Shown here piece by piece: positions 39,308 through 48,000 of a DNA stretch of 64,000 nucleotides. Both the position numbers and the translations under genes were made by a program. Positions within the stretch are counted from its first letter, which is position 1. Every line of letters starts with the position of its first letter. Where the stretch lies: NCBI GenBank assembly GCA_013314735.1, contig JABUFD010000001.1, forward strand, positions 62,001 through 126,000. The letters are read 5' to 3'. The notes beneath the pieces are model-generated. The model did no database searches, was not told the DNA's origin, and was given only the letters and a program-made list of their open reading frames with translations. This DNA comes from Anaerolineae bacterium (lineage in GTDB: Bacteria > Chloroflexota > Anaerolineae > Anaerolineales > Anaerolineaceae).

Positions 39308-41200
39308 CTACTCGCCTTCAATGTTGGCATCCTCCGGTAGCTCGGTGTTGGGGCCATATTCATATACATCTCGCCACGCCTGGTAGCGGGTGTAGAAGGA
39401 ATCATCGAACAGGTAGGTACCGCCGCGGGTGACCTCACGGAATACGGTGACAGTGCCGCCGGCAATCCCCCAATCGACTTGCTTGATCACCCCCTCGCCC
39501 AGGTCGGGGTTGAGGCGATACACGGCATCCGGTTCGGGCTCGATATTGGTCAGCCCTGTGGTACTCCAATTCACCTGGCGTCCGTCACTGGTGCCGTAGA
39601 ACTTGAACGTGATGCTGCTCGATGAAGGAATCACATAGGTTTCCACCAACAGCCAGTTGTCGGTGTCGTTGGTGAATTTCAGGTCGACCACCGGCAGGTA
39701 CACGGTGGCATCTAGGCCTGACAATTGCGAATTGACACGGTTGCCGTATTCCTTTTCATAATAGTAAACGCGGTAGGCATGGGGGTGGCGTTCAATGACC
39801 GGGAATCCTGCGAAGAACGCGGCGCGGAAGAGCGTGGTGGATACCTGGCATACCCCGCCGCCCACCCCTTTGATGGTCTGGTCGCCGTAGATGATCCAGG
39901 CCTCGGCGTAGCCGTTATCGAGGGTGACATCATCCATGGCGGAAGCCATCGAGAATGTGGTCTGTGGGGGGATCATGATGCCGTGGAATTCGGCGGCGGC
40001 CGTTTGAATATTCTGAACACGGGCGCTGTCGGAGCCGTAAAAATAAGAGGTTTCTGCGTGCACCAGTTCAACGATGCCCAGTTCTTCGCCGGTGGTGTCA
40101 TCAGTAAGGAACGGTTCGGTATAGGAGAAATCAATTATCGTGCTGTGGCTGCCTTCGAGGATGGCGCTTTCCATCGCCTGGGCGGTCATCTCCATATCCA
40201 CTGTGCGTCCAATCACGGCCGATTGGATCACTTCCAGTTTGCGGGTGTCGTCGTTGAAGATAAAACGTGCGTCTTTGGGCTGTTGCACCAGGTCAGGGGC
40301 AAATCCACCCACAAAACTCGTCAACAATGCACGGTTAACCCCCAACCCGTACCGCGATGAGCCATCCTCTGCGGTGATCTGTTTGAGTACCAGCATGTTC
40401 GAAAGGGTTTCCCGGTCAATTACCCAGGGTCCTTTGCTTTCACCGTCTGGCAGGCGAATGGTGAATTCCTGGCTGAGGATGCTGCGGGCAAGATCAGCTT
40501 CTGCGGAAGCGTCGAGGATCGCTGCGGGGCGATCTTCCACCACCAGGGCCATCTGGATGCTTTGCATTTGTGCCAGATACGGCTCGAAAACTGTGATGGT
40601 ATCCTCAATTTTGAGGGAACGTCCGTTCTGCCCCGGGGTATGGGTCACATCAAGGCCGTCGATTGAAAGGCTGGCCTCGATGGTTTCTTCATCTACAGCC
40701 GGGCGCAATCCTTCCAGGGTACGGACTGCAGCGCGCTGATCCATGATCAGTACCGGCGGCAGGTCGCGGCGGTAATACAAACTTTCGAATTGCTCCAGCA
40801 AGCGGGTTCCAACATCACCGCGCCCCACCACATAGGCCTGCTCCACGCTTTCAGGTGCGTTCAACAGCAGTCCCAGGTCCATCGGGGCAAATGTCCATTG
40901 CTGATCGCGATCAGTAAAAATCACCTTGCCAGTGATGGGAAAACTGAGCTGTTCAGTAAGCGTGGTTTGGGCTTCTTCCCGCGTCATGCCGCCCACATTG
41001 ACCCCACCGATGCTGATACCCGGGTAGATCCGCCCGATGTGCGCGATTTCGAAGATTGCCACCGTCAGCAGAAGCAAAATGAAGAAAGCTGCCAGCGTGG
41101 CAACCATGATCGTCAGAATCTGCTGTGCGGAACCGTGCGACGGTGTTTGTTCTGTTGGATGTATTCGGATGCGTTGTGTGTCGTCAAATGTCTGGTTCAT
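39308..41200 (-). CDS. VanW family protein with peptidoglycan-binding-like repeats
   Basis: A 630-residue protein. One N-terminal membrane helix (TIMVATLAAFFILLLLTVAIFEIA, about 30-53) is followed by YPGISIGGVNVGGMTREEA and repeated PG_binding_4-like segments (about 55-370). The VanW core (about 400-530) contains IMIPPQTTFSMASAMDDVTLDNGY, IKGVGGGVCQVSTTLFRAAFFAGFPVIERHPHAYRVYYY and VDLKFTNDTDNWLLVETYV. A C-terminal beta domain rich in Thr/Gly follows. VanW proteins are envelope proteins of unknown activity, first named from a vancomycin cluster; no resistance is implied. The ATG at 41200 is preferred to a TTG one codon upstream. A -10 TATAAT lies about 35 bp upstream on this strand. Confidence 0.88.
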   Translation of the reverse strand: MNQTFDDTQRIRIHPTEQTPSHGSAQQILTIMVATLAAFFILLLLTVAIFEIAHIGRIYPGISIGGVNVGGMTREEAQTTLTEQLSFPITGKVIFTDRDQQWTFAPMDLGLLLNAPESVEQAYVVGRGDVGTRLLEQFESLYYRRDLPPVLIMDQRAAVRTLEGLRPAVDEETIEASLSIDGLDVTHTPGQNGRSLKIEDTITVFEPYLAQMQSIQMALVVEDRPAAILDASAEADLARSILSQEFTIRLPDGESKGPWVIDRETLSNMLVLKQITAEDGSSRYGLGVNRALLTSFVGGFAPDLVQQPKDARFIFNDDTRKLEVIQSAVIGRTVDMEMTAQAMESAILEGSHSTIIDFSYTEPFLTDDTTGEELGIVELVHAETSYFYGSDSARVQNIQTAAAEFHGIMIPPQTTFSMASAMDDVTLDNGYAEAWIIYGDQTIKGVGGGVCQVSTTLFRAAFFAGFPVIERHPHAYRVYYYEKEYGNRVNSQLSGLDATVYLPVVDLKFTNDTDNWLLVETYVIPSSSSITFKFYGTSDGRQVNWSTTGLTNIEPEPDAVYRLNPDLGEGVIKQVDWGIAGGTVTVFREVTRGGTYLFDDSFYTRYQAWRDVYEYGPNTELPEDANIEGE

Positions 41201-41334
41201 CAAACAACCTGTATGCCTTCCTGCGTGTGATTATAACATTGCCGGTTGTCGATCATCGGGCAGGTGAGAGTAGACAACCTTCCGTTCGAGGGACAATTCC
41301 TTAACGGTACGGCTGCAAGGAAAGTTCCACTTTC

Positions 41335-41371
41335 GAAAAACAAAACTCTGACCCTGAAGGTCAGAATTTTG
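41335..41371 (-). terminator. strong rho-independent terminator of the micro-transcript
   Basis: A 13-bp stem with one mismatch (41341-41353 with 41359-41371). Read on the minus strand, GGTCAGAGTTTTG is followed by TTTTTCG. It ends the transcript that starts from the promoter at 41496-41524. Confidence 0.85.
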
Positions 41372-41379
41372 TTGTGGTC

Positions 41380-41422
41380 GCTGTGGCATCCGTTATCGCT
41401 GAGCGAGGAGGGATGCCACAGC
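41380..41422 (-). other. long hairpin overlapping the tiny ORF
   Basis: GCTGTGGCATCC (41380-41391) pairs perfectly with GGATGCCACAGC (41411-41422), and the intervening 19 bases hold an inner TCGC-TGA-GCGA stem. The hairpin overlaps the 3' half of the tiny ORF and its stop codon. A ribosome translating the ORF would melt it, as in attenuators. Confidence 0.7.
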
Positions 41423-41443
41423 TAATGCTTGATGATTACACAT
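41393..41443 (-). CDS. 16-codon leader-peptide-like ORF
   Basis: ATG at 41443 (an in-frame ATG at 41452 would add three residues) encodes MCNHQALAVASLLAQR, then TAA. The upstream AGGAGGTGAT (41460-41451) is a full-length match to the 16S anti-Shine-Dalgarno region, which is rare by chance. It lies between a good minus-strand promoter and a terminator, so it is transcribed and probably translated, but the product could be a leader peptide rather than a functional protein. It does not resemble a known toxin or bacteriocin. Confidence 0.5.
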   Translation of the reverse strand: MCNHQALAVASLLAQR

Positions 41444-41495
41444 TTTTGACATCACCTCCTCTTGCGTTAAAATGGCAAGAGAAAATCGTATCCAC

Positions 41496-41524
41496 AGTAT
41501 GGCATATTTTTCCGCCTGCGTCAA
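41496..41524 (-). promoter_or_regulatory. sigma-A-type promoter of the micro-transcript
   Basis: On the minus strand, -35 TTGACG (41524-41519), exactly 17-bp spacer, -10 CATACT (41501-41496). The start of transcription would be about 41490, giving an RNA of about 150 nt up to the terminator at 41335. Confidence 0.7.
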
Positions 41525-41631
41525 CTAATAATTTGTAAAGATTTGATTGCCAGGATACCGCAGCCACCCGGGCGGCGAGGGGCGGTATAATGAAGGGAGT
41601 CAAACAATCCCAACAAGGAGAGCAAAAACAG

Positions 41632-42282
41632 ATGAACTGGTTGGAGATGGTCGGTTTCGTCGCCTCTGCAGTGGTGGCGGTTTCATTAATGATGCGCAAT
41701 GTATTCTGGCTGCGGGTGATCAACATGGTCGGCGCGGTGGTATTTACGGTGTATGGGTTGTTGATTCGCTCCTACCCTGTGGCCGTGATGAACGGCTTTG
41801 TGACCCTGATTGACCTGTACTACCTTTCCCAATCTTTCCGCAAAGATTACTTCAAAGTGTTGGAAGTCGATCCGGATGGTTATTACCTGCGGAAATTTCT
41901 GAGCTTTTACCGGGATGACATTTCCAAATTCATGCCGGAATTCACCGGCGAAGTGCCGGATGGCGCGGGGGTGTTCTTTGTGCTGCGTAATATGGTGCCG
42001 GCAGGTTTGCTGATCACAGAAACGGATGGGGAGGGGAAATTGTGGGTACGGTTGGATTATGCCATTCCCGATTACCGTGACCGGAAACTAAGCACATTCT
42101 TCTACAGCCACCAGGGCGAGATATTTGACACGCACCACTACAATGCGGTGTATTGTAAAGCCTCCACCCGGTCGCATCAACGTTACCTGCGGCGGATGGG
42201 GTTTGAACAGACCGGTGAAGACACCTACCGGCTGGCCCTTCATCATCCCGTGCACCGCAAAGAAAAAGACCTGGTGATGTAA
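41632..42282 (+). CDS. YgjV-like membrane protein with soluble C-terminal domain
   Basis: A 216-residue protein. The ATG at 41632 has AAGGAG upstream. Three short membrane helices (about 2-20, 25-43, 48-66: MNWLEMVGFVASAVVAVSLMM, LRVINMVGAVVFTVYGLLI, YPVAVMNGFVTLIDLYYL) match the YgjV family. A cytoplasmic domain of about 130 residues (FRKDYFKVLEVDPDGYYLRKFLSFYRDDISKFMPEF to the end) follows, with an acetyltransferase-like beta pattern. Function is unknown. The YdcF-like gene starts 12 bp later, so the two form an operon. Confidence 0.75.
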   Translation: MNWLEMVGFVASAVVAVSLMMRNVFWLRVINMVGAVVFTVYGLLIRSYPVAVMNGFVTLIDLYYLSQSFRKDYFKVLEVDPDGYYLRKFLSFYRDDISKFMPEFTGEVPDGAGVFFVLRNMVPAGLLITETDGEGKLWVRLDYAIPDYRDRKLSTFFYSHQGEIFDTHHYNAVYCKASTRSHQRYLRRMGFEQTGEDTYRLALHHPVHRKEKDLVM

Positions 42283-42294
42283 AGGGGTTCTGCC

Positions 42295-43092
42295 ATGTTC
42301 CTGTTTTTATCCAAATTTTTACCGTTATTCGTCTACCCGGTCGGACTGGTATTTGTCCTGTTGTGGGTTGCGTTCGCACTGGAGAAAAAGAATGAGTGGC
42401 TGCGGCGCATCCTGCTGCTGGCGATCCTGGTGCTGTGGTTCAGCGGCAACGGCTGGACGGCTGCCGCCCTGGGGCGTTCCCTGGAGTGGCGCTACCTGCC
42501 CCCTGAAGATACACTGCAGGCCCGGGTGATGGTTGTGCTGGGCGGCGGCACCGAACCGGCACTGTATCCGCGCTCTTCAGTTGAGGTTAACGGCGCGGGT
42601 GACCGCATCATTCATGCCGCCCGCTTGTACCATGCCGGTGTTGCGGATACGATCATTGTCAGCGGGGGCGGGATCAACTGGATGGATCAGCGGGAAATGA
42701 GTATAGCCGAGGAAATGCGGGAACTGCTCCTGCTGATGGGCGTACCCTCAGAGGCGGTGGTGCTGCAGGACCAATCTGCCAACACGTATGAAGACGCCCT
42801 GTATTGCGCAGAAGTTCTCGACGGTATGGGCGTGGAAGAAATCATTCTCGTTACCTCCGCCATGCATATGCCGCGTTCGGTGGGATTATTCGAGTACCAG
42901 GGCTTCCGGGTAATCCCGGCCCCAACCGATTACAAAGTAACTGAGGCTTCCTGGAACGCCATCTTCCACCCGGATAACGCCGAATCGGTGCTGTTTGCCC
43001 TCATTCCCAATGCTGGTGACATCGGCACCACCACCAGCGCGCTGAAAGAATACATCGGAATGTGGATTTACAGCCTGCGGGGGTGGATGTAA
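42295..43092 (+). CDS. YdcF/ElyC family membrane protein (DUF218)
   Basis: A 265-residue protein with two N-terminal membrane helices (about 5-27 and 38-55) and an extracytoplasmic DUF218 domain: ARVMVVLGGGTEPALYPRSSVEVNGAGDRIIHAARLYHAG (about 77-116), TIIVSGGGINW, VLQDQSANTYEDALYCAEVL and ILVTSAMHMPRSVGLFEYQGFRVIPAPTDYK. The family (E. coli ElyC, YdcF, SanA) is tied to envelope and lipid-carrier homeostasis, although the biochemical activity is unclear. All conserved blocks are present. It is the second gene of an operon with the YgjV-like gene and convergent with the GT39-like gene. Confidence 0.88.
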   Translation: MFLFLSKFLPLFVYPVGLVFVLLWVAFALEKKNEWLRRILLLAILVLWFSGNGWTAAALGRSLEWRYLPPEDTLQARVMVVLGGGTEPALYPRSSVEVNGAGDRIIHAARLYHAGVADTIIVSGGGINWMDQREMSIAEEMRELLLLMGVPSEAVVLQDQSANTYEDALYCAEVLDGMGVEEIILVTSAMHMPRSVGLFEYQGFRVIPAPTDYKVTEASWNAIFHPDNAESVLFALIPNAGDIGTTTSALKEYIGMWIYSLRGWM

Positions 43093-43115
43093 TTCAGGTA
43101 ACCGGTTGTTTGCCG

Positions 43116-44663
43116 TTAGTTGCTGGATGATCCGCAGTTGGGGCAGTCGTCGTACTCGATCTCAAAGTGCATCCATTCTTCACGCGGGATGAAAATGGTG
43201 CCACCGGCATATGTGGGGCCTTCCACATAGAATTCCCGAATAGCCTCCGCCTGTGCCTGGGTCCATCGGCCGCGTTCGGCGAGCGCCCATTGGGGGTAAT
43301 AGATGATGATCGCGTCAAACTTCTGTTCGCGGATTTCCTGGACAAACCCGCTTTCATCCCATGTGCCGTCGTCAGCCAGCATCTTGCGTTCAAACGGCTG
43401 GAAATAAATTTCGCGGTCCATCAGCGGCAGGAACCCCATATATTCATCAAACAGGATAATGCCGTTATACTCCTGAACCTTGCTGTACAGACGCTGGATA
43501 TTAAATTCCTGGCTGACACGGTCGCGTACCCGTGCCAGGTAGCGTTCTTCCGTCAGCTGGTTGGCGCGTGTGATTGGCACCACCAGCACCAGCAGGAACA
43601 AAGCCGGCAGCCATTTCTGGCGTGGAAAAAATTCACCTGCGGCCCAAACCCACAATCCGGCCAGCAGGGCGAACGCCGCCGACAGTTCAAACAGGTAATT
43701 AATGTAAGATCCATCCTTGCCAATGGCGAGAGAAACCACCAAAGCGCCTGCGACATAGGGGGCAGCCAGCCACCATGCTTTATGACGGGTGGGCTTGAAG
43801 AAAATGCTGAGCAACAGCACCCCGCCGATGGCCAGGTAGAACCAGAAGGCCCGTTTCACTTCATCGATGTAAAAACGGGTGGTGTCCCAATAATAGGCGT
43901 TGTTGTTGGCCGTGATCACCTGGCTGAAAAATCCGCCACGGGTGACCAGGGTCAGCAGGGCGAACACGCCCAAACCCAAACCGGCGACCCAACCGAACAG
44001 TTCCCACGCTTTCCTGCGAGGTGGTTCGCGCAGCAGCCAGATGAAAGCCGCGAACGGCGCGCAAAAGGCGTACATTTGCTTGGTGTATGCTGCCAGTACC
44101 ATCAATACTGCCCCCAGAATGCGCCTGCTGCGTTGTTCCGGGTGTCGCACAATCACCATTAATCCAGCCAGACTCAAACCTAACCCAAGGGAATCGACGC
44201 GGTTGGTGGCGCCCCATTCCACCACATAGGGAATGCCGGCCAGCGTGAGCGCGGTGATCACCGAAGCGAGTTTGTCGCCGGTGAGGGTGTGAATGATCAG
44301 TCCGGCCGAGACTGCTGCCAGCAGAATGGCGAGGGTCGAGATCAGCCTGCCGTACCAGAATTGGGTGCCAAAGATCCACACAAACGGCACCTGGGCGGCC
44401 ACGAACACCGGCGGGTAATTGGTCACCGTGTACGGCGGCTCGTCAAAGTCGTTGGGGTAAATGTTTTGGAAGCGCGCCAGGCGCACCGCCTGGTTTACGA
44501 TCGGCCCCTCCCCGTAGTCCATGGTGTTGGGAAAGGTGATTGACAACCAGGCATGACGGGCAAAGAAAAAAGCGCCTTTCAGTAATACCGCCAGGACGAG
44601 CGCAGCGGCAATCCAGATCAGAATTTGTTCGACGGTGATTTTGTGGGTGGTGTTAGTTTTCAT
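43116..44663 (-). CDS. GT39-like membrane glycosyltransferase
   Basis: A 515-residue polytopic protein with about 10-11 helices from residue 12. The first extracytoplasmic loop contains FPNTMDYGEGPIVNQAVRLARFQNIYPNDFDEPPYTVTNYPPVFVA, whose DYGEG acidic pair is the catalytic-type motif of GT-C enzymes (ArnT/PMT-like). EWGATNRVDSLGLGLSLAG follows. The C-terminal soluble domain (about 390-515) ends in an unusual Cys pair, DDCPNCGSSSN. Such enzymes transfer sugars from polyprenyl-phosphate donors on the outer face; the acceptor is unknown. Its ATG overlaps the pxpA stop (ATGA), tying it to the pxp operon although no functional link is obvious. Confidence 0.8.
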   Translation of the reverse strand: MKTNTTHKITVEQILIWIAAALVLAVLLKGAFFFARHAWLSITFPNTMDYGEGPIVNQAVRLARFQNIYPNDFDEPPYTVTNYPPVFVAAQVPFVWIFGTQFWYGRLISTLAILLAAVSAGLIIHTLTGDKLASVITALTLAGIPYVVEWGATNRVDSLGLGLSLAGLMVIVRHPEQRSRRILGAVLMVLAAYTKQMYAFCAPFAAFIWLLREPPRRKAWELFGWVAGLGLGVFALLTLVTRGGFFSQVITANNNAYYWDTTRFYIDEVKRAFWFYLAIGGVLLLSIFFKPTRHKAWWLAAPYVAGALVVSLAIGKDGSYINYLFELSAAFALLAGLWVWAAGEFFPRQKWLPALFLLVLVVPITRANQLTEERYLARVRDRVSQEFNIQRLYSKVQEYNGIILFDEYMGFLPLMDREIYFQPFERKMLADDGTWDESGFVQEIREQKFDAIIIYYPQWALAERGRWTQAQAEAIREFYVEGPTYAGGTIFIPREEWMHFEIEYDDCPNCGSSSN

Positions 44664-45421
44664 GCTTTTTCCAGTGATTGAATTTTGATGTGTTTTTCTT
44701 CCAGGCGTTCACGAACCCGGGCGGCCGTTTCGGCGGCGTGCGGGTGATCTCCATGCAGGCAGAGTGTATCAATCCGCAGGACTTCTTCTGTTTGCCCGGC
44801 GATGATCTTTATCCCATCCCGGCACAGACGGGCTGCATTCTCAGCAATGGTTTCCGGGTCTGTCACCAACGATCCCGGCAGTCCGCGTGGGGTCAGGTTG
44901 CCGTCGGGTTGATAACCGCGGTCCGGGAAGCCTTCGGCGGCGACTGGCAGGCTGTGCTTGCGGCCCATTTCCAGCAGGGCAGAACCCGCCAGTCCGACCA
45001 GGATCAAATCCTGTGAAAACAACGCCACCCCGCGGCAGATGGCTTCAGCCATGGCACGGTCCACCGAAGCCTGGTTGTAGAGCGCGCCGTGGGGTTTGAC
45101 ATGGATCAGGTTACCCCCTTCCGCCTGGATAAAGGCAGACAGGGCGCCGAGTTGGTACAGGATAAAATCCTCCACCTCCTGCGGGTCAAAGTTCATTTTC
45201 CGGCGGCCAAACCCTTGCAAGTCAGGATAGCCCGGATGGGCGCCGATGGCGACGTGGTGTTCGAGCGCGAGGCGCACCGTTTTGCGCATGATGGTAGGAT
45301 CACCGGCATGCGCTCCACAGGCGATGTTGACTGAAGATATGTGCGGCATGATCCCCGCGTCATCACCCAGCACATACCGTCCAAAGCTTTCCCCCAGGTC
45401 ACAATTCAAGTCAATTTTCAT
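44660..45421 (-). CDS. pxpA: 5-oxoprolinase subunit A
   Basis: A 253-residue LamB/YcsF family protein: MKIDLNCDLGESFGRYVLGDDAGIMPHISSVNIACGAHAGDP (1-42), VAIGAHPGYPDLQGFGRRKM, GNLIHVKPHGALYNQASVDRAMAEAI, FPDRGYQPDGNLTPRGLPGSLV and CLHGDHPHA. With PxpB and PxpC it hydrolyses 5-oxoproline (pyroglutamate) to glutamate using ATP. The third subunit gene lies just upstream on the same strand, completing the enzyme. Length matches the family. Confidence 0.95.
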   Translation of the reverse strand: MKIDLNCDLGESFGRYVLGDDAGIMPHISSVNIACGAHAGDPTIMRKTVRLALEHHVAIGAHPGYPDLQGFGRRKMNFDPQEVEDFILYQLGALSAFIQAEGGNLIHVKPHGALYNQASVDRAMAEAICRGVALFSQDLILVGLAGSALLEMGRKHSLPVAAEGFPDRGYQPDGNLTPRGLPGSLVTDPETIAENAARLCRDGIKIIAGQTEEVLRIDTLCLHGDHPHAAETAARVRERLEEKHIKIQSLEKA

Positions 45422-45442
45422 GGATTTCCCCTTTCGTTGCGC

Positions 45443-46420
45443 TCAGGCGCGCATGTTATCAATGAATGTTTCATGCTGTGACCAGTTTTTCGCCAGCAGA
45501 TCTTTCATCAGGGCCTGGTAGACAATTAGGGCGGTCTGGGCCGATACTGCGCAAAAACGCAAGGCAGCACCAACCCGGCATTGCGCCAGAAGCGGCAAGT
45601 CGGCACGAATCACGGTGGCGATCTTTGGATATCCGCCGGTGGTCTGGTGATCCGCCATCATGATGATCGGCTGTCCGCTGGCGGGTACCTGAACAGACCC
45701 GGTTACGATTCCATCTGAGATGAGATCGGCATCGCCGCGATGTTCAATACCGGCTCCTTCCAGGCGGTATCCCATCCGGTCAGATTGTCCGGTTAAAACA
45801 TAGTCGTGGGTCAGGAAGGCCTGCAGCCCGGCCGGTGTGAACAGGTCATCCTGCGGTCCAGGAATCACCCGCAGTGTGGGGGAGGCGGAATAAGCCGGCC
45901 GTTTTTGGGGTGGGAATTCCCGTCCGGCAGCCGCGATCAGGCTGGGGGCGGCAGGCATGCCGAGTGGCAACTCATCCCCTGCCTGCAGGGTGCGGCCATA
46001 CCATCCCCCGACCGCCGCGCGCAGGTATGTGGATGCGGAACCCATCACCGCAGGAACCGCGATTCCACCGGCAAAGGCTGCGTATCCCCAGGCACCGGCA
46101 TCCGTTTTTTCGATGTGGACGAGCCGGCCCCGGCGGACAAAAATGCTCATCCATGCGGGAAACTCGCGATCATCGATCCATAGCCGAACACCATACCCGG
46201 TGACAGCCACCAGGCAGTCTGCCAGGGTCTCGAAAATCGGCCCGACGGCGTGAAATTCCAGGGCGGCAGTGTTGGCATCATTCCCCACCAGGATGTTGGC
46301 GGCAGCCAGCGCATAACTGTCCATGGCGCCGGAGATTGGCATGCCAAATCGCTGGTAGCCATTCCTGCCCAAATCCTGCACCGTGCAAAGAAACCCCGGA
46401 TCGACGACCTTGATGCTCAT
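45443..46420 (-). CDS. pxpC: 5-oxoprolinase subunit C
   Basis: A 325-residue protein of the allophanate-hydrolase subunit 2-like (AHS2) family: MSIKVVDPGFLCTVQDLGRNGYQRFGMPISGAMDSYALAAANILVGN (1-47), LEFHAVGPIFETLADCLVAVTG, VRRGRLVHIEKTDAGAWGYAAFAGGI, VIPGPQDDLFTPAGLQAFL and DGIVTGSVQVPASGQPIIMMADHQTTGGYPKIATV. The ATG at 46420 lies one base after the pxpB stop; a longer in-frame start inside pxpB is unlikely. It works with PxpA and PxpB. Confidence 0.95.
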   Translation of the reverse strand: MSIKVVDPGFLCTVQDLGRNGYQRFGMPISGAMDSYALAAANILVGNDANTAALEFHAVGPIFETLADCLVAVTGYGVRLWIDDREFPAWMSIFVRRGRLVHIEKTDAGAWGYAAFAGGIAVPAVMGSASTYLRAAVGGWYGRTLQAGDELPLGMPAAPSLIAAAGREFPPQKRPAYSASPTLRVIPGPQDDLFTPAGLQAFLTHDYVLTGQSDRMGYRLEGAGIEHRGDADLISDGIVTGSVQVPASGQPIIMMADHQTTGGYPKIATVIRADLPLLAQCRVGAALRFCAVSAQTALIVYQALMKDLLAKNWSQHETFIDNMRA

Positions 46421-46421
46421 A

Positions 46422-47099
46422 TCAGGCCGCCTCGGCGGGAATCGGAACGAAGCGCACACGGTCGCCGGGAGACAACAAGAAAGGTACTTCACGGGTGGGA
46501 TCAAACAGTTGCACGCCTGTTTTTCCGATCAAGCGCCATCCTCCGGGGGAGTTCAATGAATAAATCCCGGTCTGACTGCCGGCAATGCCGACCGATCCGG
46601 CGGTAACCTGTTCGCGGGGGTTTGGCAGGCGCGGTGCGGCGATGCGTGGGTCCATCCCGCCCAAATATGGGAACCCGGGAGTGAAGCCCATCATATATAC
46701 CGGGTACTCCGGCTGGCTGTGGATGGCAATCACGTCCTCCTCGGAAAGGTGGTTATGTCGGGCGACGAATGCCATGTCAGGCCCGGCTCTGCCGCCGTAC
46801 ACCGTAGGAATTTCCACCAGGCGGCCGGGGGAGGCGGGTAGAACATCCAGCCGGGCAAGCAGGCTTTCAACCTGCCCGGTCAGGCAATGTGGATCGCATA
46901 AAAATGGATCAAAATGAACCAGCAAGCTGCGGTAGGAGGGGATAGTTTCACCCACGCCGTCCATATGCAGGGCTGCAATTGCCCCTTCCAATGCATATAC
47001 CATCGCGTTGATTTCCGGCGCAATCCGGCTGCCGAACTCAACGGAGATGGCGGCTTCACCGACCGGGAGGATACGGGCGATAGGTTTCTCAGCGATCAT
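46422..47099 (-). CDS. pxpB: 5-oxoprolinase subunit B
   Basis: A 225-residue AHS1/KipI-like protein: ARILPVGEAAISVEFGSRIAPEIN (about 8-31), ETIPSYRSLLVHFDP, IPTVYGGRAGPDMAFVARHNHLSEEDVIAIHSQPEYPVYMMGFTPGFPYLGGMDPRIAAPRLPNPREQVTAGSVGIAGSQTGIYSLNSPGGWRLIGKT. This contains the FxPGFPYLxGxD and PRxxVPxGSVGIA-like signatures of the family. It is the first gene of pxpBCA, 90 bp downstream of a sugar-isomerase-like gene on the same strand. The SD region is GAGAAACC-like and weak. Confidence 0.95.
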   Translation of the reverse strand: MIAEKPIARILPVGEAAISVEFGSRIAPEINAMVYALEGAIAALHMDGVGETIPSYRSLLVHFDPFLCDPHCLTGQVESLLARLDVLPASPGRLVEIPTVYGGRAGPDMAFVARHNHLSEEDVIAIHSQPEYPVYMMGFTPGFPYLGGMDPRIAAPRLPNPREQVTAGSVGIAGSQTGIYSLNSPGGWRLIGKTGVQLFDPTREVPFLLSPGDRVRFVPIPAEAA

Positions 47100-47189
47100 G
47101 GATGCAATTATACCCGATGGGCAGGAACCTTTCCTGCGCAGATCGTTTGCGGGAGTGATCTATTGGCATGGCCAAACCCTGGGGCTCGC

Positions 47190-47972
47190 TTATGCAAACC
47201 CCCAACTGGCGATGTTGTTGTAGCTGATACGGGCGCTTTCAAATGGATCGCCGGGGCAGACATCCTGCTCCACGATCAGACCCTTTACCCCGCCATCCAT
47301 CGCGGCAGGGATGATCGAAGCCCAATCCAGGTTGCCTTCCCCCACTTCTGCCATGGTTTGCTGGCCATTGCGGATCACCATATCCTTCAAATGGATTACC
47401 GGCTGGCGTCCCGCGAGTTTTTTAACCCATGCGGTGGGGCTGGCCCCGCCGTGCTGGATCCAATAGGTGTCAATTTCGCCTTGCAGGTAACGCGGATCGC
47501 TTTCATCATAGATAATGTCCAGCGCGCTGCGGCTGGCTGCTCCGCTGCCAAAACGCACGAATTCAAAGCTGTGGTTGTGGTAACAAAGTGTGATGCCGTC
47601 CGCGGCAAGGCGTTCACCCAGGGCAGAGGCATCTTTGGCGAACTGAATCCAGGTGGATTCATTCACACGGCAGCCTTCGGGCGCCACCGGCAACGCATTC
47701 ACCGGGCATTGCCACAGGTGTAATTTGGCAACCTCGGCCTGGTAATCCGCCTGAAAATTCGACATGCCGATGTGGGCGGCACAGATCGACAAGTGGTTGG
47801 CATCGCAGATGGATTTGATCTCCAACGGCGCGATACTGGCGCTTACACCGGAAATTTGCACGCTGCGATAACCGATCTGCGCCAGCTTGCGCATGGATTC
47901 CGCAAAGTCATGCGTGTTCTGGCAATGTTCGCGGATGGTATAACAATTGATTGAGATGAATGGTTTGTCCAT
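47190..47972 (-). CDS. sugar phosphate isomerase/epimerase-like TIM barrel (copy 2)
   Basis: A 260-residue AP-endonuclease-2-type TIM barrel: FISINCYTIREHCQNTHDFAESMRKLAQIGYRSVQISGV (about 5-43), LSICAAHIGMSNF, GITLCYHNHSFEFVRF with metal-type His, DIIYDESDPRYLQGEIDTYWIQHGG, PVIHLKDMVI and EVGEGNLDWASIIPAAMDGGVKGLIVEQD (metal-binding Glu). It is a diverged tandem paralog of the upstream gene at 48054-48821, sharing the same blocks. Possible roles are inosose isomerisation or sugar epimerisation. It is separated from its paralog by a strong terminator. Confidence 0.85.
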   Translation of the reverse strand: MDKPFISINCYTIREHCQNTHDFAESMRKLAQIGYRSVQISGVSASIAPLEIKSICDANHLSICAAHIGMSNFQADYQAEVAKLHLWQCPVNALPVAPEGCRVNESTWIQFAKDASALGERLAADGITLCYHNHSFEFVRFGSGAASRSALDIIYDESDPRYLQGEIDTYWIQHGGASPTAWVKKLAGRQPVIHLKDMVIRNGQQTMAEVGEGNLDWASIIPAAMDGGVKGLIVEQDVCPGDPFESARISYNNIASWGFA

Positions 47973-48000
47973 TGGTCCTTCCTTTCCAAATATTCAGGAT

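Noticed and set aside
39308-41200. Vancomycin resistance gene
   Set aside because: VanW-domain proteins are widespread envelope proteins; no vanHAX-type genes are present.
41436-41726. 96-codon minus-strand frame upstream of vanW
   Set aside because: It overlaps the promoter of the micro-transcript and the YgjV-like gene in antisense, and no ribosome site precedes it; the short ORF with AGGAGGTGAT is the better candidate.
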